Below are positions 1 to 10,280 of a DNA stretch of 64,000 nucleotides, piece after piece. Every line of letters starts with the position of its first letter. The stretch's first letter is position 1. Below the pieces are notes generated by a model. The model was not told the origin of the DNA, ran no database searches, and saw only the letters and a list, made by a program, of their open reading frames with translations. A program made the position numbers and the translations under genes. The stretch covers positions 682,001 to 746,000 of the forward strand of contig JADJQP010000001.1 in assembly GCA_016712665.1 (NCBI GenBank), given 5' to 3'. This DNA is from Bacteroidota bacterium (lineage in GTDB: Bacteria > Bacteroidota > Bacteroidia > Chitinophagales > Chitinophagaceae).

Positions 1-84
1 CAACAATTGTAATGCCAAAGCCCTACCAATTCCTGATGTAGCGCCTGTAATGGCTATTATTTTATGCTGATAAAAAGGACTCAT
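1..84 (-). CDS. SDR-family oxidoreductase, N-terminal fragment
   Basis: The first 28 codons of a leftward gene that runs off the window. The translation contains ITGATSGIGRALA, the TGxxxGxG dinucleotide-binding motif that opens the Rossmann fold of short-chain dehydrogenases/reductases. The substrate cannot be inferred because the catalytic YxxxK region lies outside. It is divergent from the tRNA gene and belongs to the host chromosome outside the island. Confidence 0.75.
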   Translation of the reverse strand, partial: MSPFYQHKIIAITGATSGIGRALALQLL

Positions 85-114
85 TCGATTTGCAAAAATA
101 GTTTAATGATTTGG

Positions 115-145
115 TTTGTAAGTTAAAATAATTAACCTACATTTG
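115..145 (+). promoter_or_regulatory. Bacteroidetes-type promoter of tRNA-Lys
   Basis: TTTG at 115-118 and TACATTTG at 138-145 are 19 nt apart. This matches the sigma-ABfr consensus (TTTG, 17-23 nt, TAnnTTTG). Transcription would start near 152, about 40 nt before the mature tRNA. Confidence 0.6.
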
Positions 146-191
146 CACTCCCAAAATCGAGATTTAGGTCTTTCTTTTTGGAAAATGGTTT

Positions 192-264
192 GATCTTGTA
201 GCTCAGTCGGTAGAGCACATCACTTTTAATGATGGGGTCCTGGGTTCGAGTCCCAGCGGGATCA
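192..264 (+). tRNA. tRNA-Lys (anticodon TTT)
   Basis: The 73-nt sequence folds as a cloverleaf. The acceptor arm GATCTTG pairs with CGGGATC with two G-U pairs, and the discriminator is A. The D arm contains GTAGCTCAGTCGGTAGAGC, the anticodon loop is CTTTTAA on a CATCA/TGATG stem, and the T loop is GGTTCGAGTCC. Anticodon UUU reads lysine codons. CCA is not encoded. The 3' end doubles as the attachment site of the island, so the gene stays intact after insertion. Confidence 0.97.
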
Positions 265-265
265 C
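249..265. repeat. attL core: 17-bp direct repeat in the tRNA-Lys 3' end
   Basis: AGTCCCAGCGGGATCAC occurs here and again at 61370-61386. The left copy completes the tRNA. The right copy is isolated and followed by a terminator hairpin. This is the expected footprint of integration by a tRNA-targeting tyrosine recombinase, whose gene starts 173 bp further in. Confidence 0.9.
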
Positions 266-285
266 TTTTAATGTTTGTTCAAAAT

Positions 286-317
286 CAATAATCACGCTAC
301 ATACAGCGTGATTATTG
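286..317. terminator. Perfect 13-bp hairpin after the tRNA
   Basis: Arms CAATAATCACGCT (286-298) and AGCGTGATTATTG (305-317) pair perfectly around a 6-nt loop, just inside the left island end. It lacks a clear U-tract. It may replace the tRNA terminator that integration displaced to the right end, or act as a recombination accessory site. Confidence 0.4.
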
Positions 318-389
318 CGTTATATGGAAATGAGGTAAGCAAAAAAAACAAGCAAAAAGTAGCAAAAAGGTACAATAAGGTACATAATT

Positions 390-423
390 GCTTAACCAAA
401 CGCTTAACCAACTGCTTAACCAA
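390..423 (+). repeat. Three GCTTAACCAA direct repeats (candidate integrase arm sites)
   Basis: GCTTAACCAA occurs at 390-399, 402-411 and 414-423 with a 12-bp period, directly upstream of the integrase gene. A GCTTAACCA copy sits at 61316-61324, just inside the right end. Inward-lying direct repeats on both arms are typical arm-type binding sites for the N-terminal domain of tyrosine integrases. The binding role is inferred. Confidence 0.5.
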
Positions 424-437
424 AAAACGTATATATC

Positions 438-1586
438 ATGAACATAACAATTATTGCAAACATTCGCTCTGACCGGGCAAGGAAAGATGGTACCTGTGCC
501 ATTGTGCTTAGGATCCTTTATAATCGAAAGGTGGTAGCTACAGAAAGCATTGGTAAATATGTAAAAGCATCGGATTGGGATGACATGCGTAGGAATGTTA
601 AGCGTACTCACCCCAATGCTCATGTAATAAATGCTGCAATTGTGAATCGAACAGCTGAAATACAAAAGTTGATGAATAAGTTTGAAATTGAGCAAAAAAC
701 ACCAACTCCTGCCGGTATTAAGAATTTACTAGATGGCAAAGATGCCGGAGCAGATTTCTACAAGTATTGTCTTGAGTATATCCCTGTCAAATATTGCAAG
801 GATGATCAGTCCGGTACAAGGCAGAATTATTATAGTGATTTAACCAAGTTGCGTAAATATGCACCAGAACTTAATTTTTATGACATTGACTTCGTATTTC
901 TTGAAAAATATCGTGCCTATTTATTGATGGAACTTAAAAACCAGCACAATACTGTATGGAAAGCGCTCAAATTTATACGGACTATGTTCACTTCTGCAAT
1001 TAAAGCAAAAGTATTTCGTGGTGAAGATCCTTTTCTTAGTTTCAATAGGGGCAAATATGAGCAGGCGAGTAGAAATTTTATGGAGATTGATGACTGCAAG
1101 GAAATACATAAACTGCTGCAGTCAGATATTACTGAATCAATGAGAGATGTTGGATATTATTATCTGTTCATGTGTTACACTGGCTTTCGATATACAACAG
1201 CAACAGAATTATTTAACTATGATATACATGTAATCAAGGATACCAGAATCATTATGCCCCCACAAAAAAAAGGCATGGAAGTAAACATTTATATTCATGA
1301 ACTTCTGAGGCCTGTCCTTAATTATATCCGCCATCACAAGATCAAAATGACCAGCCAGCATTTTAATAAGTATTTGAAAGTAATTGGCACATTGGCAAAA
1401 ATAAAAATCCCTCTTACTGCTCACGTTGGACGTCATACATTTGGCGGTATACTTGCTGAGTTAGATATTCCTATTAAAGTTGCACAGAAATTGTTGGGCC
1501 ACAAAGAAATAGCCAGTACGGAGATCTATTTTCACATGCGTGATAAAAGTTTAGATAAGGCCATGAAGGGATTTGATAGTTTATAA
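438..1586 (+). CDS. Tyrosine-type site-specific integrase
   Basis: A 382-aa recombinase that would integrate and excise the island at the tRNA-Lys 3' end. Residues 1-70 look like the arm DNA-binding domain of Bacteroidetes integrases, about 105-200 form the SAM-like core-binding domain, and about 215-375 the catalytic domain. Visible active-site residues are R251 (in TGFRY), H329 and R332 (HVGR), H355 (LLGHKE) and the nucleophile Y364 (EIYFHM). The order and spacing are canonical and the length is normal. It starts at the ATG 15 bp after the direct-repeat array and points into the island. No excisionase is evident nearby. Confidence 0.93.
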   Translation: MNITIIANIRSDRARKDGTCAIVLRILYNRKVVATESIGKYVKASDWDDMRRNVKRTHPNAHVINAAIVNRTAEIQKLMNKFEIEQKTPTPAGIKNLLDGKDAGADFYKYCLEYIPVKYCKDDQSGTRQNYYSDLTKLRKYAPELNFYDIDFVFLEKYRAYLLMELKNQHNTVWKALKFIRTMFTSAIKAKVFRGEDPFLSFNRGKYEQASRNFMEIDDCKEIHKLLQSDITESMRDVGYYYLFMCYTGFRYTTATELFNYDIHVIKDTRIIMPPQKKGMEVNIYIHELLRPVLNYIRHHKIKMTSQHFNKYLKVIGTLAKIKIPLTAHVGRHTFGGILAELDIPIKVAQKLLGHKEIASTEIYFHMRDKSLDKAMKGFDSL

Positions 1587-1698
1587 TTTTGCCAGGTTCA
1601 CATTTGATGGCTCGTTTATTGGGAGGGTATGCTTCCAGCCTCCTTCATCAGTTTCCTTTCGATATTTAGGGTGCGAGCAATTCGCTTTTTTGACTCTA

Positions 1699-2565
1699 CT
1701 ACTCTTCAGGCGCAGGCAACCTTTTCGCTTTCAATATATTCCACGTAATACAATTTAATATCCCACCATCATAAGCGATTTCTTTACTGTCAGCTGTCGC
1801 GATATGCTGACCTGGAAAAAACTTTTCAAAAACCTTTACCGCTTCTTCATCCTCTTTAATTCCGAAAGTCGGTACAATAACAGTGTCCTTCATTTGCAGA
1901 TAATTCATATAATCCCCGTTCGCATGATCCATGCTTTTGTTGTCATACACATTATAAGGAATCGTCACAGTGTCAAGTCCGGTATTATGAACAGCAATTT
2001 CAAATGCCCGCCGAAACCATTCCTTTTCCCTATTGTAGTCATTGACAATCACAGTATGCTCATTTAAAAACCGGATCATGCCGTCAGCGTGACCGGTAAA
2101 ATCGCCCGGTTGTACCGGAATGAAATACAGGTGGTCAACTTCCATTAATTCATGCAGTTTCCTGATCAGTTCTTTCCGTTCGTAAGCCGGATTCTCTTCG
2201 AAGACACGATCAGTCATAATCACTTTATTTTTCCACCGTGTTACATTACCACCGTCAAGAATAATATCTGTCTTGATGATATCCACGCCAATGGCCTCAC
2301 AAATCCCATCCACATCCGGAAAAGTATCTTTATATTTTTTGTATTTGGTGAGGTAGCTTGGCTGATACAGAAAACGAACAAAACGCTCCGGTCCGGTTTG
2401 AATAGGCATATAATCAACCGCCCACACATCTTTGGTATGCGGAAGTAAAGCAAAATCTATTTTACACGATTTTAAAACCTGCGCAAAGCGCTCATAAAAA
2501 TGAGGATACTTTTTGGGTAAAGTATTGGCGAGGTAGAGAAAGTTTGTTTGAGAGTCTGTGATCAT
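1699..2565 (-). CDS. Agmatine deiminase / peptidyl-arginine deiminase family protein
   Basis: A 288-aa pentein-fold protein of the porphyromonas-type PAD/agmatine deiminase family, which hydrolyses guanidino groups to ureido groups. Family hallmarks are DGGNVTRW (about residue 104), GHADGMIRF (about 158, catalytic His and Asp), VPTFG, and a C-terminal GGILNCITW carrying the nucleophilic cysteine. It is shorter than typical agmatine deiminases (about 340-370 aa) and lacks a signal peptide, so it is cytosolic and its substrate is uncertain. It ends 113 bp from the integrase stop with convergent orientation. There is no agmatine-pathway partner nearby. Confidence 0.82.
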   Translation of the reverse strand: MITDSQTNFLYLANTLPKKYPHFYERFAQVLKSCKIDFALLPHTKDVWAVDYMPIQTGPERFVRFLYQPSYLTKYKKYKDTFPDVDGICEAIGVDIIKTDIILDGGNVTRWKNKVIMTDRVFEENPAYERKELIRKLHELMEVDHLYFIPVQPGDFTGHADGMIRFLNEHTVIVNDYNREKEWFRRAFEIAVHNTGLDTVTIPYNVYDNKSMDHANGDYMNYLQMKDTVIVPTFGIKEDEEAVKVFEKFFPGQHIATADSKEIAYDGGILNCITWNILKAKRLPAPEE

Positions 2566-2608
2566 TTTTATTAATAGAATATTGAGTCCTACAGCGTAGA
2601 CTCCTTCA

Positions 2609-3019
2609 CTACGGACATATTATCGGACAAATTTTTAAAAGGTTCATTTCATTTTCCAGTCTTAAAATAAATAAAGCTTCATACTTCTCTAGCTGGTGAT
2701 CTTCTGTAGTTATTTGAAAGTCAGCTATTATATATATTTTTTCATCAGTTGTACAAAAAAGTGACTTAAAGCCTAAGAGCGGTATTTCAGCGTGTGATAA
2801 AGTAATGTTTCTGTCATTAATTTCAATTCTTACCAGCACATCCTTATCAAAGAGTTCGCTCAGAAATGAAAATTCGACATAAAATCTTTCTTCCCCATTA
2901 TGTCTAAAACTTCGTCTAGATTTCAGAGCAATTTCGTTCTTAGCATCGAGGTTTAGCCCCCCTGCATATTTAAATAGCTTGATTTCTGGACAGTAAGTTG
3001 ATGTTGCGTTTAGTTGCAT
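2609..3019 (-). CDS. Hypothetical protein
   Basis: A 136-aa protein I do not recognise. It is predicted to be mainly beta-rich and soluble, with no signal peptide or membrane segment. The frame is clean, has an ATG start, and lies 5 bp downstream of the UDG-like gene, so the two are probably cotranscribed. A partner of that protein is a reasonable guess but nothing in the sequence specifies it. Confidence 0.6.
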   Translation of the reverse strand: MQLNATSTYCPEIKLFKYAGGLNLDAKNEIALKSRRSFRHNGEERFYVEFSFLSELFDKDVLVRIEINDRNITLSHAEIPLLGFKSLFCTTDEKIYIIADFQITTEDHQLEKYEALFILRLENEMNLLKICPIICP

Positions 3020-3024
3020 GTAAA

Positions 3025-3722
3025 TTAATTTATGTTAAATGGAAAGTTTTGAATATTAAAGTCCGGATGAGTAAATGGAAAATTATTACCAATGCCGGCA
3101 TGCCACTCTGAAATTAAAGCATTTCTGCGGGGAGTACCAGGTAGGCCCTGGGCACTAGGAGTATAAATCCTTTGGTTTATTATGTTATTTTCATGACAGT
3201 ATCTTTCGATTATTCTCATTTGATTTTCAAAAGTGTTGGCTTGCACATTCCCGACCGGGTTGCCGAGTTTTGTGAAATATACGTTTGTGACTTTTTGCTC
3301 CTGTATCTGTTCAATGATATTGTCAGTATTCCATTCAAATTCATTAAAATATTGCAAGTCAGCGTCTCTTACACTATTAATCCAGTTACGGTGGTCAGCA
3401 TTATTGATATCACAGTCATTGATTCGGATTAAAAGATCAGTCATCCCAATTGCATTTGATTCTAAAAATGTTCTTTGTGCATTTATGTTGAGACGATGGA
3501 TCGCAGGATCCGGATTTGGATTCGCTACAGTAAAACATGGCAATACTCGCCACATATAGTTGCGGGGACGACCATAAAATACTCAGCTGTATTTTTTACC
3601 ATCCATTCGTTTTCAGGATTAAATGTACCAATAATGAGCGTTTTGTAATTCCATTTAGGAAACAAACCGTAAATGCCACCTTTATGAAAGGGATGGCCAT
3701 AAAATTTGTGGGTGCAAGGCAT
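3025..3722 (-). CDS. Uracil-DNA-glycosylase-superfamily-like protein (apparent frameshift)
   Basis: Two overlapping frames join into one protein of about 232 aa if one base is restored in the A run at 3576-3579. The joined region then reads TLIIGTFNPE, later YFYGRPRNYMW, then VLPCF. That is the pattern of small UDG-fold glycosylase-like proteins (IGTFP, YYGHPxNxFW). The role in base excision is inferred from this resemblance only. The C-terminal half (after about residue 110) has no recognisable motif. The frameshift fits a homopolymer under-call seen repeatedly in this window. Confidence 0.55.
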
Positions 3723-3825
3723 AATTTGAAGTTTTATTTTAAATATAGGACACGAATTCTAAATAATTGCAAATTATTTTTTATTTTTTCATTCCGGAGT
3801 ATTGATCCTTAATAACAATTAGGTA

Positions 3826-4064
3826 GGATGAAATGTTAATGATATCTTCCTTGAGGTGAAGTTTTAATTTCATTATTACTATTTTGTCAGTAGCTAAAAG
3901 CTACAGAATAAAATTTTGGAGCGAAGGACGCTCCGAAGAACAGGGGATGAAATGTTAATGATATCTTCCTTAAGGTGAATTTTTAATTTCATAATAACTA
4001 TTTTGTCAGTAGCTAAAAGCTACAGAATAAAATTTTGGAGCGAAGGACGCTCCGAAGAACAGGG
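3826..4064. repeat. Tandem duplication, 119-bp unit with two hairpins
   Basis: Two copies (3826-3944 and 3945-4063) differ at only a few positions. Each contains GTAGCTAAAAGCTAC and GGAGCGAAGGACGCTCC, both hairpin-forming, followed by GAAGAACAGGG. A diverged relative of the second hairpin (TTCCGAAGAACGGGG) lies outside the island at 61460-61487, so the element is probably a dispersed intergenic repeat of the host lineage. The gap 3723-4076 holds nothing else. Confidence 0.75.
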
Positions 4065-4076
4065 AAATTAATATAG

Positions 4077-5352
4077 TTACTCATAAAGACTTTTGAAATC
4101 ATTTACTTTTTCTTCATTTTGAAGAAAAGTTTCAATTTTTCAGATATATAATTTGCGATTTTCTCAGATTCAGTGAAGCATAAGTTAGCAAATACATCTC
4201 CTTTCATTGTTTTTTGAAAATTGATTTGGGAATATCCTCATAAATTAAATAATCATCTTGATCATCATCATATTTAACAACACCTAAGTCTATTAACTTG
4301 TTGAATAGTTCACGATTTGACTTTATTTTTCTCCAGTCAAAATCTCCTCCCGACCAGATACTATAGCAGAAATTATGTCGTGAACCCTTACTTACATCGC
4401 AACATATAGTCAAGCCTCCAATTGTTTTCCCTCTTAAGAACAAGCGGATATCACAATCCGCAGCTCTGTGATACTCCCAGTCATTGTATTTCGAGGTTAG
4501 GATTTTGTATTTTTCTGCTAACAAATCAAAAAAAGATTTATAATAGTAATTTTAATTTCATCCTTCATATTTGCAAAGGCAAGATAATGTTCCCACTTTT
4601 CTTGATTGTCAAATAGCTTTAAAGTTTCTAGGGGGTACTTCGTTTAAGCATTTTGAAAGCCAAAATACAATGTTATGCTTAAAAGTAATTTTTTGGAATT
4701 TTATTGGAATTTCGATGGGGAAATCTTCGTAATTTACTTTACTGAAATTTTCTTTTTCAGGTTTGCATAAAGAATTTTCGCTGGGTCTTTTGCTTTCATC
4801 TGCGGGGAGGTAAAGCACCTTCATTTTCTTTCCCAGGTCGCTTTCGATGTAAAATGATTGCGAAACTAAATCGCCATGCGGTATGGATTTCGACAATGGA
4901 TTGTACACTTCTTGTATCCAGTAGCGATAAAGTTGGTTTGATTGATCGGACGCATTATTTGATTTGTTTTCAATGATAATTACGTGCTTATCACTACTTT
5001 TTATTAAAATATCTATTCTGCCTTTTTCTGCTGTTACAAACCATTTTAATCTATGGTCAACATTCAAGTCAATCACTTCCTTTAGAAATATATCCAGAAA
5101 CAAGCGCCCCTGCCCATGTGATGCCTGCTCGTCAAGAAATTCCTTTACCAGAAAGCTATGCATTGGTTCGTTGATTGTGAAGTAGTCTAAGTAATTATAT
5201 GCGTGCCCGGTATATTGATTTAATAAATCGAATTTTGTTTTAATTTTAGAAAACTCATGCAATAATTTTGGGAATGCTTTTGTCACTTTCATTGTTCTTA
5301 CTCTTTCAAGTTCAATGAACTGGTTCAATAGTTCTTTATAATCTTCATTCAT
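4077..5352 (-). CDS. PD-(D/E)XK nuclease family protein (several apparent frameshifts)
   Basis: Residues 1-247 read cleanly and contain GRIDILI followed by VIIIENK, the D...ExK active-site core, then DQSNQLYRYW. The reading then continues in shifted frames through EKWEHYLAFANMKDE, NDWEYHRAADCDIRLFLRGK and a final EKVNDFKSLYE to a stop at 4077. Restoring one base in the runs at 4130-4132, 4210-4215 and 4528-4534, and fixing one shift near 4617-4622, gives one protein of about 425 aa. Four lesions in one gene could also mean genuine decay. It is the last gene of the defence operon, 8 bp after the GIY-YIG gene. Confidence 0.68.
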
Positions 5353-5360
5353 TATTGCTA

Positions 5361-5801
5361 TTACCTTATATTTAATTCAAATGTGCCTAAATAGCAAATC
5401 ATTGCTTGTTCGAAAAGTAAACACATTCGTTCTTTGTTGTGTTCTTCGTTGTGCGCTACCTGATTAAACTCTATATAGTTAGCAATTTCATCACAAGGAA
5501 AAAGGGAGACGAAAATTGAATGCTCTGCCTTGCTTAAATTCTGATACATTTTGCTGTTTTGTGAAGATGTAAACTGACAATGCCTTCGAATACGTTCTGA
5601 AAATTTTCCCCAACTACCTTTTGAAGTTTTTCCGACATAGAGGAATGCATCGTTTGAAATAAAGACATAAACTCCACTCATGTCAGTATGGTCTCCCAAT
5701 TGCGCTTTAAGCCATGATTTGCCTTCTTCGGCAGTATGGATTTTTATTTTTCGTTTTAGAATATCTTCCTGAGTTGGCAAATTTATTTTAATAAAGCTCA
5801 T
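5361..5801 (-). CDS. GIY-YIG-like nuclease domain protein
   Basis: A 146-aa protein with SGVYVFISND then FLYVGKTSKGSWGKFSERI, the two half-motifs of the GIY-YIG fold, plus a downstream arginine. A glutamate in LLFEQAMICY could serve as metal ligand. The fold is small and without extra DNA-binding domains. It overlaps the upstream gene by 4 bp (ATGA), so translation is coupled in the restriction operon. Specific cleavage activity is inferred. Confidence 0.7.
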   Translation of the reverse strand: MSFIKINLPTQEDILKRKIKIHTAEEGKSWLKAQLGDHTDMSGVYVFISNDAFLYVGKTSKGSWGKFSERIRRHCQFTSSQNSKMYQNLSKAEHSIFVSLFPCDEIANYIEFNQVAHNEEHNKERMCLLFEQAMICYLGTFELNIR

Positions 5802-6127
5802 AAATTCGTTAGTTCATATATAATTTTAGAAAGGGATTTTACTTCTATGGCAATTTCATCTGCGCTTAATGCTATTGGATTTTTAGTTTGATTATTCACC
5901 GTGCTGATTCTTGTCCATAGACCCAAGTGGATATTTACTTCCTGTACTAAGGCAGAATCTGTAGTCAGTTTACTTTCTTTGCATAATTTTCTTGCATGAT
6001 TTACACAAGCTCGCAGCGGATACCATTTATTTTCAAACAAAAATGACCGTAATCGCTTGCCTCTATTAAATTTCAAACTACCGTTTTTGCAAGCTTGTAT
6101 TGCTTGATTAAATGATTGTGTTGTCAT
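5798..6127 (-). CDS. Small protein resembling an McrA-type N-terminal head domain
   Basis: 109 aa. The N-terminal half (FNQAIQACKNGSL, RSFLFENKWYPLRACVNHARKL) resembles the small DNA-recognition head found in front of HNH/McrA-type restriction enzymes: an acidic helix, an aromatic 'K/R-Y/F' strand, then YPxKA. The match is by eye and weak. It starts 17 bp after the methylase gene and overlaps the GIY-YIG gene by 4 bp. It could provide DNA recognition for the GIY-YIG protein. Confidence 0.5.
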   Translation of the reverse strand: MTTQSFNQAIQACKNGSLKFNRGKRLRSFLFENKWYPLRACVNHARKLCKESKLTTDSALVQEVNIHLGLWTRISTVNNQTKNPIALSADEIAIEVKSLSKIIYELTNL

Positions 6128-6144
6128 ATTGGTGTTTAATTATT

Positions 6145-9100
6145 TTAATCCTCATCTTCCTCCGTTTCATCTGTTATCAATACATCCTCCTCCAATTCAT
6201 CCAATTCAATTTCTTCTTTGGCTTCTATGCCGTAAAGTTTGTTTACCATTTCGTCTATCTCGGCTTCCAAGGGGCGGAGTTGGGAATTCATTTCTGCTCG
6301 ATCGATTTCGCCTGCAAAGTATTCTTTCTTGATTACCATACATTCATCAAACTTTTTATTGAATGCTTTGAGTTCTTTCTCTGATGGAATTTTAATTGGA
6401 AGTTTACGAATGTCATTCATTTGAATGTTCACTGTATTATTGAAAAACTCTCTCAATACTTTGAAATGCAAGTAAGAATTTAAAGAAAGAACGAAATACT
6501 TGTCGCCTAAGCCAGATTCGTCATACAAAGACATTGAGCCAACATCATTTACTGTTGTATCCTTTAGGCGACATTTAAAATAAGTTGAATTCGGATTTAA
6601 AACATTTGTCCAGCAAAAACCATTTCGGAAGAAGAAATTATATCCTTGCCACCTTGCTCTTTCATCGGTGCTTAAAAAAGAAACTGAATCTTCACTCCAG
6701 TCAATTAAATAGGGGGTTTCTAAATACCAACGATTACCTTCTTTGTCGCCTTTGTCATAAGGCACATAAGTTCTTTTCCCTTTTAACCCTTCTTGCTTCT
6801 GCTTTTCGGAAATTACATCGCCTTCAAAAACCAAGGTATTAGGAATTATTCGATACATATAACCTTTCCAAAAAACTCTCAAACCGAATTTCTCTTTGAT
6901 CCCATCGAACAGTTCCCAAATTTCAATCTCTTTTAAGCTGTCCAAAACTTCTTTCACATCATCAATGCTCCCGCAATCAGATAGCAGGTCAAATTTCCGT
7001 TTAATTTTTGGTTCGTCATTTAGTGCTTTCCATAATTTCTGAACTCTTGTTTCCTTGCACCTAACAGCAAAACGAGAAGAAGAACGATAGCCAACAAATC
7101 GACCATTGTCTCCTGTTTGTAATCCAACGCCACCATCAGTTGTAAGTCCAATTATAGCCCAATGATTCATACTTAGCTTAGAATTGAATTTTTCAATTTC
7201 AATTCGATTATTTTCAATTAATCTTGATGTTTCAATTTTACTCCACCAAGTATCAAAAACAGGTCGGGCAGGTTTTATAATCTTTTCTAAAATTTGGCTG
7301 TTGTATTCTGTTGGTGAGAAAATGGCGTAGTTGATTGCTTTACGATAAGGTTCAAATGAAACTTTAAATTTTAGTAAAGTTGAATTGTCATCTTTAAAAA
7401 CCTTGTCACCATCGCAAGTATGGGAGTTTTTCCAATTTGGCGTATCGTGTCCTAATGCACTAAAGGTTCTGTCTAAAATGCGTTCCCAACCCGATAGATT
7501 TTCTTTAGAAGTTCGAATCTGTTTCCATTCATCTTCTGAAATATTGAACGATACGGCATTCGGTTTTCTAATATCTACGTAAACTATTTCGGGTTTATCA
7601 ATAGCTCTTTCTTTTTTTACGGTGAATATGGCTGTGTCCACCAATGCTGCAAATGCTTTTGGAGTATTGATGATTTCTGTTACTCGGCATTCAGGCAAAA
7701 ATTGATGGTTGGTATTTTCAGTTTTACGGAAATTAAACTTGCTTGAACCGCTTTTTTATTGCCAAATAAATCAGGATTAGAAACAGGAATATGCTGTTGC
7801 AATTGTTCGCCAAATAAATCGGTTTGCCCTTCGGCTGTATTGCTAGCTGCAATGCCCAAGAAATGCATTCTCATATTCTTTTTGGATTGCAGTGTCAGGA
7901 AAGTATCGGAAGTAATATAACTCAACAAACCACCTGATTTCAACAATTCAAGCCCACGGAAAGTAAAATGGTTGTAAAGGTCATCGCAATAGCCGTATTC
8001 TTCTTGCATTTTTTTTGTTAAGCCCATACTATTAATAAGCTTGTTGTTCACATAAGGCGGATTGCCAATGACAATGTCAAAGCCTGGGTTTTTACTTTCC
8101 TTGTTGAATATGCCAGGGAATACAACTCGTTCAATAAAGTAATCTTTGATAGTGTTTTTGAAAACCGCAAGATTTGCCAATTCCTCTGCCAATGCTTTTT
8201 CCTTTTTACGAAGTTTGGCAATCTCTTTTTCGGCTGCTCTATTTGAAACTAAATGATTGATACCAGAACGAACAGAATTCAATTGTTTGGTAATGCTGTC
8301 ACTTTGGCTGTCCACTACCTTTTCAAGCAATTTAACAATCTTGTCTTTTATTTCTTCTTTGGTTCCGTGTCGGTCGCTTTTGGCAATGAAATATTGGTTT
8401 TCGAGATTCACCAATTCTTTTAATAGTTTATCATTGTCAATCTGGTCAATCAGTTCATTCAGGTTTTTGTCTTTGTAAAAACGGAACAAAGAGTTTTTCT
8501 TGTAAAACTTAAATTCAAGGTTTGGTAAGGGTTTCAGATTATAATTTTCTTTCGAAAAGTCAACCCGTTGTTCCACAATCAGCGAAAGCCAGCAACGGAG
8601 TTTGGTAATTTCAATGGCATATTCCAACAAGTCAACACCAAATAGGCAACTACGCAATAAACCCAACTTTTTTACATAACGTATTTGTCCATCGGCAAAC
8701 ATTTCAGAAATATGGTTTCTAAAATCATCGTCTTTCGATTTCATCATTTCTGCTACCCATACTTTACCTTCGGGGTCAACGGTGGTTAGCACTTGCATCA
8801 TTTCTTCCAACATACCCATTGGGAAAGCACCTGAACCACAAGCTGGGTCAAGCACCGTTGTTTCCAATAGTTTGTGAATGATGGCTTTGCTATTCTCTGG
8901 TTTTATTTCGGTATCGAGATGTTTTAACAAAGTGCTTCGGCACATATAGGATACAACAGGTCGTGGCGTATAAAATGCACCTGTATTTTTTCGGGCTGCT
9001 TCTTTTGTATCATCGCTTTGCTCTGCCAATAGGTTTTCAAATATTCTTCCCAACATTTCAGGGTCAACGGCAATTTCCTCTTCAAGCGGTGTGTTTTCTG

Positions 9101-10280
9101 CAATGGTGAATTTGTATCGGGCAAGGATACTATTCAGACCTTTTTCTTTATCTAAAAACAATTGGTCTGGAACTGCAAAGGCATTATTAACTAAATGATT
9201 TCTTTTTTTGTCCATTTCGCACCAATCATTCGGATGAAAATCGAATAAACCACCATTGAGATATGGAGAAAAGAATATCGATTCTTTGATGGCTTTTTCA
9301 TCTGCAAAGTTTGCAGCATAAACATCAAACACTTTTTTATCACGGTCTTTCTTTTCGCTGTTCAAAGCATTGAAGAAAAGATTTTGCAAAATGAATTTAT
9401 AATATCCCGTGCCTTTGCCTTTTGGTTTTATTAAGTCGTTTTCTTCACCGTTATCAAATTCAGGTAGCAGCAAATCGTCTTTTACTACTTTCAATTCTTT
9501 TAGAAACCAAATGAAAATCAAACGAGCAATCAGACGAACCGTAAAATCTTTGTGCTTTTCAGAACCTGAGGTTTGATCTGGAATTTTGATGTCTTTTACT
9601 GCCTTGTTGAACCAAGCAATAATATCTTCATAAAAATTCTTGTTAAGAACCGAAATAGAAAACACCGATTGCCAGTAATAATATAATTGAGTAAAACTCT
9701 TTGCCGCTTTGCTTCCTGTGGTTGGAATAACCAATTGCTTAAGAATAGCTAAATGCCCTCTGTGCGGTTGTTTAGTGTCAATGTCTTTTAACAATGAAAC
9801 TTTGCCTACTTTTTCACCTTCACGCCATTCTTGTTTGTATTTAATGCGTTCGCTGTTGGCAAACGAAATGGAATTGCCATATTTGAAAATGATGGTTACA
9901 GGTGGATATGGAAATGTGCGGTTAAATGCTCTTGTTATTTCAGCTAAATGACTTCTAGTAATTGGCAAATTGTCTTTGCGTTTATTCAGCGCAACACCAA
10001 AGAGCAACAATCCATCATAGTCGGCTCTAAGTTTTTTAACTTGTGCTAAGTTTTTGAATGTTTCTGTTCCTTCAAAAATGGCATCATTCACAATACCCAA
10101 AGCAAATACATCAGCAATGAGTTCGTGTGCTTCGTTTGTGGCTTTAAATCTTTCACCTAATACATCAGCAGGCGAAGCCGGTTCGTCAGCCAAATAATCA
10201 ACTGGCACTTTCAGTTCTTCAAAAAATGCTTTTAACGCATTTATAAATGGTTCGGTATTAAAAAGCTGGATGCTATTCAT
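6145..10280 (-). CDS. Eco57I-like adenine-specific DNA methylase / type IIG-like RM protein (apparent frameshift)
   Basis: About 1,378 aa when one base is restored in the T run at 7752-7757. The sequence then continues from KKSGSSKFNFRKTENTN into ECRVTEIINTPKAFAALVD. The SAM-binding motif DPACGSGAFPMG lies near residue 476 and the catalytic NPPY motif (IGNPPYVNNK) near 738, as in gamma-type N6-adenine methylases. The C-terminal 500 residues look like a TaqI-like target-recognition region, ending in an acidic tail. I see no nuclease motif at the N-terminus, so cleavage probably comes from neighbouring genes. It overlaps the YhcG-type gene by 8 bp. Confidence 0.88.

Noticed and set aside
312..695. 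Leftward open frame across the integrase start
   Set aside because: It runs antisense to the well-supported integrase start and upstream repeats, with cysteine-rich, low-quality composition.
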